Source: Paraburkholderia sp. CNPSo 3274 (GTDB lineage: Bacteria > Pseudomonadota > Gammaproteobacteria > Burkholderiales > Burkholderiaceae). From it: a DNA stretch of 64,000 nt. Location of the stretch: assembly GCF_024206475.1 (NCBI RefSeq), contig NZ_JAMBPR010000023.1, forward strand, positions 55,287 to 119,286, written 5' to 3'. Below the pieces are notes generated by a model. It was not told the origin of the DNA. It searched no databases and was given only the letters and a program-made list of their open reading frames with translations. The translations under genes were made by a program, and so were the position numbers. Shown here piece by piece: positions 58,514-64,000 of the stretch. Numbering within the stretch: the stretch's first letter is position 1; every line of letters starts with the position of its first letter.

Positions 58514-59497
58514 TCAGGCCACAGCGTGGGTCGGGTTCACTTCGACCGTCACATGCGACAGTCCCTTGAAACGCTTGAGTGCGGCGCGGTAATAGCCAGG
58601 GTTGCGCCGTGCTTCATCGGTGGCCACCGAAACGATCGCGCTCATGTGCCCAGGACCGACGCGCCAGACATGGAGGTCGAGCACGGTGTCGCCGTTGTCT
58701 TCGATGACATGACGGACGTTCTCGGCCATCCGCCTGTCGGGATTCATGTCGAGCAGAATGCTGCCCGTGTCGCGCATCAAGCCCCACGACCAGTTTGCAA
58801 TCACGAGTGCGCCGATTACACCCGCGAGCGGGTCCATCCAGACCCAGCCAAATGCACGGGCGAGCAGCAGACCGATGATAGCCAGCACGGAAACCGCAGC
58901 GTCGGCAATGACGTGTATGTAGGCCGAGCGGATGTTGTGGTCACGGTTCGCGGCTGTCTGCGCATCGTCGTGACCGTGTTCGTCCTCGTGACCGTGCCCG
59001 TGCCCGTGGCTATGCCCATGGCTGTGGCCGTGGTGATCGCCGCTCAGCAGCCAGACGCTCGCAAGATTGACCAGCAGTCCGAGCACGGCGATCGGGATCG
59101 CCTGACCAAAGTGGATGGGCACGGGCGAGAGAAAACGCGAAACAGCTTCGTACGCGATCAGCAGCGCGATCATCGCGAGTACGATGGCGCTGGTAAAGCC
59201 CGCGAGATCTCCCAGCTTGCCGGTGCCAAATACGAAGCGGGTATCGCCAGCATGCTTGCGGGCGTACGTATAAGCCAAAGCGGCGATGAGCATCGCTCCA
59301 GCGTGTGTCGACATGTGCAGACCGTCGGCGACGAGTGCCAGCGAGCCAAAGAGACTCCCGCCGACAATTTCAGCCACCATCATCGCACTGCACAGCGCAA
59401 TCACCATCCAGGTTCTGCGCTCGTTGTCTTCGTGGGCTGCGCCCAGAAAAATGTGATCGTGTCCCGCCCCGAAAGCGGTGTCCTCGAAATTGCTCAT
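58514..59497 (-). CDS. dmeF: CDF-family Co(II)/Ni(II) efflux transporter DmeF
   Basis: A 327-residue inner-membrane cation diffusion facilitator. Six hydrophobic helices are visible with the transport-site residues in SLALVADGLHMSTHAGAM and SAYIHVIADAAVSVLAI. A His-rich cytoplasmic loop between helices IV and V (GDHHGHSHGHSHGHGHGH and following) is long, and the C-terminal domain ends VTVEVNPTHAVA. The HxxxD pair at helix II and V and the DmeF-like N-terminus HDHIFLGAAHEDNERRTW match the Ni/Co-exporting branch rather than zinc CDFs. It is directly downstream of the dmeR repressor. Confidence 0.9.
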   Translation of the reverse strand: MSNFEDTAFGAGHDHIFLGAAHEDNERRTWMVIALCSAMMVAEIVGGSLFGSLALVADGLHMSTHAGAMLIAALAYTYARKHAGDTRFVFGTGKLGDLAGFTSAIVLAMIALLIAYEAVSRFLSPVPIHFGQAIPIAVLGLLVNLASVWLLSGDHHGHSHGHSHGHGHGHEDEHGHDDAQTAANRDHNIRSAYIHVIADAAVSVLAIIGLLLARAFGWVWMDPLAGVIGALVIANWSWGLMRDTGSILLDMNPDRRMAENVRHVIEDNGDTVLDLHVWRVGPGHMSAIVSVATDEARRNPGYYRAALKRFKGLSHVTVEVNPTHAVA

Positions 59498-59504
59498 ATT
59501 TCTC

Positions 59505-59780
59505 TCACTTGAAGTAGCTGTGCACCACTTCGATCAGTTGCTCGGTGCCGCTGCCGTGCTCGTCGTCGTGCGGTTCTGCGTCGACGAGATGCGTGCGGAT
59601 GTGGTCTTCGAGAACCACCGCGAGCAGCCCGTTCATCGCGCCACGGCTACTGGTGATGAGCTGGAGCACATCCATGCATCCGCGCTCTTCTTCAAGTGCG
59701 CGCTCAATGGCCTCGACCTGGCCCTTGATGCGGCGAACCCGGTTGAGCAGCTTCTGTTTTTCGCGAATCGTATGGCTCAC
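59505..59780 (-). CDS. dmeR: RcnR/CsoR-family Ni/Co-responsive repressor DmeR
   Basis: A 91-residue all-alpha repressor. The metal fingerprint of the RcnR/DmeR branch is complete: His3 (MSHTIREK), Cys35 (ERGCMDV), His60 and His64 (LEDHIRTHLV). RVRRIKGQVEAIERALEEE is the DNA-binding helix. The FrmR formaldehyde sensors lack the full set, so nickel/cobalt sensing is favoured. It precedes dmeF by seven bases and should derepress dmeRF when metal binds. G-tract operators lie in its promoter. Confidence 0.9.
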   Translation of the reverse strand: MSHTIREKQKLLNRVRRIKGQVEAIERALEEERGCMDVLQLITSSRGAMNGLLAVVLEDHIRTHLVDAEPHDDEHGSGTEQLIEVVHSYFK

Positions 59781-59794
59781 GGCTAGCCCTTAAA

Positions 59795-59840
59795 TAGTGT
59801 AGGGGGCTATCTTACTTCATATAGGGTACGGGGGTATACG
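59795..59840. promoter_or_regulatory. Two G-tract operators upstream of dmeR
   Basis: TAGTGTAGGGGGCTATCTTA (59795-59814) and ATAGGGTACGGGGGTATACG (59821-59840) each have a run of five G flanked by TA-rich half-sites, the pattern bound by RcnR/CsoR-family repressors. They lie 15-60 bp before the dmeR start. Both sites would allow cooperative repression of dmeR-dmeF. Confidence 0.65.
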
Positions 59841-59935
59841 TTTCTATCGAACGAGGTTCAAAGAGAGCGTTGCCAGCGCGGCGCTTCGCGCCAGAAAGTT
59901 TCAACCTGCCGAGTGGGGTGCGTTCGAATGGAGTG

Positions 59936-60502
59936 TCAGTTTGGCGGTGCTGAGGAGACGTTCGGATGTCTACGTCGCAGTGCTCGCGGGTTACCGCCGG
60001 CCAACACCAGGCCCGTGTAGCCGCCGCGCGAAAAGCCAAAAAAGCCTATCCGTTGCGGGTCGATTCTGGCTGCGTCGGGGGCGGTGCTCAATATGTAATC
60101 GATAAGACGCTTGATGTCGGTCGGTCGCTCGACGAACACAGACATATCGTCGGCCCGAGTCATGTCAGAGAATGTATCGCCTGGATGATTGATTGCCGCC
60201 ACGACAAAGCCCGCCTCGGCAAGCGTCTCGGCAAGGTCTCGGTGGCCAAGGTACGGTCCGCCATAGCCGTGCGAAATGACAACGAGGGGAAGCTTTTCGC
60301 CAGCGGTCGGACAGTCGCGCCGCCCCTTCAGGACATATGGACCGATCGGCACCTCCTGGGCAGGCTCAGCACACGGCGTCCACACTATCGCTTTTAACGC
60401 CGGACCGCCGGCATCAGCCGGAATCTGCGCGAACTTTATTCCCGCGGCGTGTGCAATTGCCGTAGACCGGCACAACAGAACGGCCAATATGGACGTTTTC
60501 AT
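59936..60502 (-). pseudogene. 3'-truncated exported alpha/beta-hydrolase (dienelactone-hydrolase-like)
   Basis: A 188-residue frame with an Ala-rich signal peptide (MKTSILAVLLCRSTAIAHA). KLPLVVISHGYGGPYLGHRDLAETLAEAGFVVAAINHPGD and the nucleophile elbow GFFGFSRGGYTG match the platelet-activating-factor acetylhydrolase/dienelactone hydrolase group, normally 320-370 residues. Homology stops at VLAGGNP, after which about 15 unrelated Arg/Pro-rich residues reach a stop, so the acid and His of the triad are missing. It is a broken gene. Confidence 0.75.
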
Positions 60503-60706
60503 GTGGTTTTGAGAGGCGAGTTGTCTGCTTTCAATATCCTGATCGGCGGTATCACTGCGAAACGGCTGGAAGGCCGAATTCGGTCAGATCCTGATTTCGT
60601 CCTCGTGCGCCAACGGCGGGATTTCGGATGATGCGGTCGCTCAGGTGTCCGATCTCCCGCGCAGGCGAATGGCGTCTGATGGCCGGCCAGCGCCCCATGG
60701 CTGAAC

Positions 60707-61171
60707 GTGACGATCGTCCCGGCCGCGCATGTTAAGGAGAAGGCGAGAGGCCGCTCCGAATCCGCCGTTCACCGGTCGCTTGCCACTACCGGGCACTTCT
60801 CGCAAATAGCGCGGGCGTTGCGCCGCATTCATGCAGACTACGCTCAGCGTGTCAACGTCGATACGCTGGGCAATGAATGCGGCATGAGTGTCCCGACGTT
60901 TCACCGCCATTTCAAGGCCGTAACGAATACAACGCCGATTCAATACCTCAAGTCCACGCGGCTGCACCAGGCGCGTCTGCTGATGATTCGAAGCGGGGTG
61001 ACGGCGGCCGCAGCCGCCGCAAGAGTCGGCTACGAGAGCCCCTCGCAATTCAGCCGCGAATTCAAGCGTTTGTTCGGACGCGCGCCGACGCAAGAAGTCG
61101 AGCAGATGAAGGCATCGTTCGCATGGTCAGAGCCGATGCTCGACGAGATCGGACACATCTCAACCCGGTGA
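60707..61171 (+). pseudogene. C-terminal half of an AraC-family regulator (AraC_N type)
   Basis: A 154-residue frame. It keeps the two helix-turn-helix units (VDTLGNECGMSVPTFHRHFKAVTNTTPIQYLKSTRLHQAR and AAAAARVGYESPSQFSREFKRLFGRAP) and the preceding linker SQIARALRRIHADYA, but the whole N-terminal effector domain (about 140 residues in the PF06719 family) is absent. An in-frame TGA at 60677 closes the frame upstream, and no ribosome-binding site fits. It is most likely a relic. The 204 bp before it contain nothing recognisable. Confidence 0.7.
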
Positions 61172-61508
61172 ATATTGCCCCGGCGTTTCACCGGCTGCGC
61201 CTGACCTTACTCGGCCGCAACAACGCGGCGGCCTTTCAGCCGGAGAGCGCCTCGGCAGCATGAAGACGAAGAACCGTTCAGCGGGATGCAAGCTAACCGA
61301 AACTTCGAACGCGATGCCGGACGAGTCGAAATATCTCCGCACAATCTCTAGCAGCGCTGCCTGTCACCATCCGAAAAAGATCGACCATTTCCTGCGAAAG
61401 TTCACGGCGTGTACGTCCTGCTGTATCTCCGCCACGCCCCGGCCGTAACGTGCTTCGACGAGGGAACTGATCAGCGTGCCAGGTTTCTCGCGTGCTGCCT
61501 CCGGCACA
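61172..61508. other. Region without an intact gene (337 bp)
   Basis: On the minus strand, several short pieces in different frames look protein-like (for example LEIVRRYFDSSGIAFEVSV near 61300 to 61360), which hints at a frameshifted relic, but I cannot name it. There is no repeat or terminator that stands out. Confidence 0.35.
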
Positions 61509-61772
61509 TCAACCTCCGCGATACATGGGATCGATGCTGTCGCCACCCGGGGCGCGCTTGCCGGACTGCGACCTGGCCGATGCGCTGCCGCCGCGATGGT
61601 TCTTGTGAACCACGCTGCTGTAGGGCGACGGCATCGTTTGACCGCTTTGCGTTGCTGGCGCTCCGCTGTCGGAGCGAGAGTCGGATGCAGGTACGTAGGC
61701 GCCTGCGAAAGCAGGCGCAGCCAGCGATGCCGAGCATGCGACCAAAAGGGCGACGATAGTTTTCGCATTCAT
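61509..61772 (-). CDS. Small exported protein of unknown function
   Basis: An 87-residue protein: a clear signal peptide MNAKTIVALLVACSASLAAPAFA, then a Ser/Gly-rich, low-complexity mature part of about 64 residues ending DSIDPMYRGG. GGAG lies six bases before the ATG. It resembles the short DUF4148-type periplasmic proteins that are abundant in Burkholderiaceae, though without a diagnostic motif. The mature part is likely disordered. Confidence 0.6.
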   Translation of the reverse strand: MNAKTIVALLVACSASLAAPAFAGAYVPASDSRSDSGAPATQSGQTMPSPYSSVVHKNHRGGSASARSQSGKRAPGGDSIDPMYRGG

Positions 61773-61938
61773 GGGAACTCCAATGGATTGAGTTGGCGCA
61801 TGGATAGCGGCCATTGCGATCAAACGTCGACGGTGGCCAGTCATGACGTAATGAAGAGAAACTGCCGCATTCCGTCAGATAACCAGCCCCGTGAGGCACA
61901 GACATTCATCGAAATCGAAGGCCGTTCGGACAACGCAA

Positions 61939-62514
61939 TCAAAAGATCTTTACTTGGGCGTCGAAACCGCGTGGGCCACTGTGAGGACGTTTTTTCAGTT
62001 CCCCTTCCGGCTCTCCGGCACGGAGGCGGCGGGCCAGTTCCTCGGGGTCGAAATCCACGCCAATCGCGTTTTCGGCAAACTCAGGCGAATGCATGAACTC
62101 TATGGACTCTTCCACCGTGGCGAAATTTTCGACCTGGAGTTCAAGCTGATTGCCGTCCGGATCGCGGTAGTAGAAGGAAGTGGTCGGCCCGTGATTCGTG
62201 CACCAGACAGGCTCGATACCCTGCAGTTTGGCGCGCTCATAGTTTGCGACGAGATCGGTCAGCGAATCGTGGGTGAACGCGATGTGGTGTACGCCTGCAA
62301 TCCCCCGCTGCTGATCCTGAAGCCCCGAAACGTTCAGTACCGCAATCCGGTGATGTTCCTCGTCGTAGGTGAGAAAACTCACGAAATCGTTGGAAAAAGT
62401 TAAATGCACAGAAAGCAGGGCTTTGTAGAAGTTGACCACCTCGTCATAGCGCGACGTGCGCAGGACAAAATGCGCGAACTTGCGCGGAGGCGTCGGCGTG
62501 TCCGTTGATTGCAT
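61939..62514 (-). CDS. VOC-superfamily extradiol-dioxygenase-like protein
   Basis: A 191-residue protein with one full vicinal-oxygen-chelate module pair. The metal ligands fit FAHFVLRTSRYDEVVNFY (His), IAGVHHIAFTH (His) and RDPDGNQLELQVE (Glu). YYRDPDGNQLELQV is typical of catechol-2,3-dioxygenase-like and biphenyl-diol dioxygenase relatives. A helical tail of about 45 residues (SPEFAENAIGVDFDPEELARRL) follows. AAGGAG stands six bases before the ATG at 62514. With its neighbours broken it may be the remaining intact piece of an aromatic catabolic cluster. Confidence 0.82.
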   Translation of the reverse strand: MQSTDTPTPPRKFAHFVLRTSRYDEVVNFYKALLSVHLTFSNDFVSFLTYDEEHHRIAVLNVSGLQDQQRGIAGVHHIAFTHDSLTDLVANYERAKLQGIEPVWCTNHGPTTSFYYRDPDGNQLELQVENFATVEESIEFMHSPEFAENAIGVDFDPEELARRLRAGEPEGELKKRPHSGPRGFDAQVKIF

Positions 62515-63092
62515 CGTTATCTCCTTGAGCCGGCCGAACCGGCAGGTTGTCGTGGATAAATGAGTCATGCCCAACCATAACGCCCAGGTCGCCTGGAATA
62601 TTCGCTTGCCTCGAAGCGGCAGTTCAAAATATTCGAACCATGCGGGCTTGCTGTCGAGCTCAACCGCTTCTCGCGCCCGGGCCCGACGGTGCGCGTCGGC
62701 CACCCGCCGCCTGCGCAACGCGCGCGAGAAGATACCAGGCTGCGCTCCCTTCGCGGAGTTCTCAGCATCGCCGACGCAATGAAGCGGGCCGGCTCCGCCT
62801 CGCTCGGAAAAAATCCTCGCGGCGATGCCTGGAGAGACTTCCAATGGTGTGATCGGACAAAACAACTTCAACTTCACGCCGCAGTGCGACGTCCGGCAAG
62901 GCGCGTGCAGAGCCGAGCTGCCGTGCCGCCGCTGTCTTCTGTCTCTCTTTTGCCGCGAAACCGCCGGCATTGTTCTCCGGGGATGCGCCTGATGGGTTTG
63001 GCAAATTCCGCGCCTATACGTCCGAGAGCATCTGGAGCAGAGTGACCGAAGTCTGCACGTACAATGTAGGGGGATCCCCTTACATACGTGCC
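62515..63092. other. Region without a gene, containing a strong inverted repeat
   Basis: No frame in these 578 bp has recognisable protein features. Near the right end, TGTAGGGGGATCCCCTTACA (63065-63084) is a near-perfect palindrome. Homology to serine dehydratase starts within ten bases of it, so it may mark a recombination or transposon scar. Confidence 0.5.
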
Positions 63093-63665
63093 GACAATAG
63101 ACAGGATGCCTTTCTGCATCCGTTCGACGATCCGCCGCTTTGATACGGGCATGCATCAATGATCGAAGAAGTTGCCCGAGCTCAAGTCATACCGGATGTC
63201 GTACTGCCTTCGGTCGGAGGAGGTGGTCTGCTTTCCGGTGTGGTAGAAGGGCTGCAGCGAAATCGTTGGGATGATGTGCCAGTGCTAGCCATAGAAACCG
63301 AGGGCGCGGCTTCATTTCATGCCGCCGTTGAGGCCGGTCATCCAGTGGAACTGGAGCGTATTGCTAGCGCTGCCACTTCACTCGGCGCCAAGCGAGTGTG
63401 TGAGCAGGCATTGCGTTGTGCACATGAACACCCTGTACGTAGCCTCGTGGTGTCGGACTACAGCGCACTCGTTGCCTGCGAGCGTTTTCTTGCAGATCAT
63501 CGCATTTTGGTTGAGCCGGCTTGCGGCGCAGCCCTCTCCATCACGTCTACGACAGGAATCCGGCGTTAGTCGACTACAAAGGAATTCTAGTTGTCGTATG
63601 CGGCGGTTCCACGTCGACGATCGACCAGATGCGTGCCTGGGCAGGTCAACTAAACATCTGGCGAT
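63093..63665 (+). pseudogene. Decayed PLP-dependent L-serine/threonine dehydratase
   Basis: The plus strand encodes DAFLHPFDDPPL, then TGA at 63141-63143 exactly where the family has Trp (PLLWEGHAS), then YGHASMIEEVARAQVIPDVVLPSVGGGGLLSGVVEGL and onward to VEPACGAALSI. Near 63541 the frame shifts, and the product continues in another frame as VYDRNPALVDYKGILVVVCGGSTSTIDQMRAW. The N-terminal third with the PLP Lys (SFKIRG) is missing. So it carries a 5' deletion, a nonsense mutation (TGG to TGA would explain it) and a frameshift. The SVGGGG loop identifies the serine dehydratase (SDS-like) group. Confidence 0.8.
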
Positions 63666-63753
63666 TCCCGAGCGTTGAGCGCGGCCTGAAGATCAGTAAG
63701 TATTGGAGTTCGAATTGCCAGCAATGTCGGCTAAAGGCGCACTGCACGCCGGG
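63666..63753 (+). mobile_element. Remnant of an IS1182-like transposase
   Basis: In one plus-strand frame the short stretch KYWSSNCQQCRLKAHCTPG resembles the CxxCxxxxxC segment of IS1182-family DDE transposases (CxxCPLKAQCTP). Only about 25 residues are present before the left end of the next element. The call rests on this single motif. Confidence 0.45.
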
Positions 63754-64000
63754 TGGGCCGGCCCCCGCGAAAACCGGACACTGGGTAACGCTTAAACTAT
63801 GAGGTAGTCTTCCGCCTATGTTTAAGCCTACAACTAACAACATGGAACCCGTTGAGGTTCTGACGCAGCCGGAGCAACGCCGACGCCGCTCAGTTGAAGA
63901 GAAACTGGCGATTGTGCGTGAGACCTTCGAACCCGGAGCCACCGTCTCCGGGGTAGCCCGACGTCATCAGGTGAATGCGAACCAGGTGTTTGCGTGGCGC
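63754..64000 (+). mobile_element. Left end of an IS2-group (IS3-family) insertion sequence
   Basis: The element probably begins at TGGGCCGGCCCCCGCGAAAA (63754), whose TGG start and G+C-rich terminus fit an IS3-family end, followed after about 65 bp by the orfA gene. It continues past the window edge, so the right end and target duplication cannot be seen. It appears to interrupt the older IS1182-like remnant. Confidence 0.65.
63818..64000 (+). CDS. IS2-group transposase OrfA (partial)
   Basis: The first 61 residues of a transposase regulator. QRRRRSVEEKLAIVRETFEPG followed by VSGVARRHQVNANQVFAWR is the HTH of IS2-type OrfA (IS2 has [20 protein letters not shown]). In this group a frameshift joins OrfA to the catalytic OrfB downstream. 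The ATG at 63818 is used; an in-frame ATG at 63842 is also possible. The frame is open to the right edge. Confidence 0.8.
   Translation, partial: MFKPTTNNMEPVEVLTQPEQRRRRSVEEKLAIVRETFEPGATVSGVARRHQVNANQVFAWR

Noticed and set aside
58970..59045. CAT/GTG-rich repeat tract that looks like a microsatellite
   Set aside because: It is the coding sequence of the His-rich metal loop of DmeF.
1..64000. CRISPR arrays, tRNA or rRNA genes, phage modules or defence systems
   Set aside because: No regularly spaced repeats, cloverleaf-like sequences, rRNA signature stretches or phage structural genes were seen on either strand.

Overview
The window is high-GC, densely coded DNA typical of a beta-proteobacterium of the Burkholderiaceae, most likely Paraburkholderia or a close relative. 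The grounds are the 16-strand type general porin, the glpR-glpD-glpK-glpF order, a malic enzyme fused to a phosphotransacetylase domain, a squalene-hopene cyclase and many sugar, amino-acid and aromatic catabolic operons. I saw no rRNA, tRNA or CRISPR array.

Layout. 0-5.2 kb: end of an unidentified gene, an NCS1 nucleobase permease, a class C beta-lactamase-type protein and a two-component system converging on it. 5.2-12 kb: a leftward trans-4-hydroxy-L-proline catabolic operon (epimerase, three-subunit D-hydroxyproline dehydrogenase, PAS-AraC regulator, pyrroline-4-hydroxy-2-carboxylate deaminase, pyrroline-2-carboxylate reductase). 12-18 kb: a TetR regulator divergent from a squalene-hopene cyclase across a palindromic operator, a Tat-exported purple-acid-phosphatase-like enzyme, and a porin. 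18.1-23.4 kb: a molybdate-binding Mop protein divergent from a soeABC-like membrane sulfite dehydrogenase operon. 23.4-29.4 kb: a tiny DUF1328 membrane protein and a leftward seven-gene cluster of unknown substrate (IclR regulator, cyclase-family hydrolase, SDR, 3-hydroxyacyl-CoA-dehydrogenase-like enzyme, AtoE-type transporter, CatC-like and YciI-like small proteins). 29.6-37.5 kb: a truncated MFS gene, LysR, malic enzyme, small hypothetical genes, an acetyltransferase, an XRE-cupin regulator and an NCS2 permease. 37.7-42.8 kb: the glycerol operon glpR / glpD-glpK-glpF with GlpR-like operators. 42.9-55.3 kb: a complete non-phosphorylated L-rhamnose pathway that ends in pyruvate plus lactate (diketo-hydrolase route), with an MFS carrier, a full RhaSPQT ABC importer, a mutarotase and a LysR regulator.

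55.3-64 kb is different. Directly after the rhaS terminator the DNA becomes a patchwork: a desaturase whose last codons run through that terminator, two genes truncated head-to-head at one junction, a YedK-type SRAP protein, an intact nickel/cobalt module (dmeR-dmeF plus DUF1289), a truncated hydrolase, a half AraC gene, a VOC dioxygenase, a decayed serine dehydratase (nonsense and frameshift), an IS1182-like scrap and the left end of an IS2-like element. This is a decaying accessory region.

The left 55 kb mostly comprises self-contained catabolic modules, each with its own regulator: hydroxyproline and rhamnose feed 2-oxoglutarate and pyruvate/lactate, glycerol enters as dihydroxyacetone phosphate, and SoeABC would feed sulfite electrons to quinone. 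No clearly new defence or mobile system was found. The best candidates for unexplored biology are the IclR/cyclase/AtoE/CatC-like cluster, the TetR-controlled hopanoid cyclase and the long AT-rich palindrome beside the mop gene.
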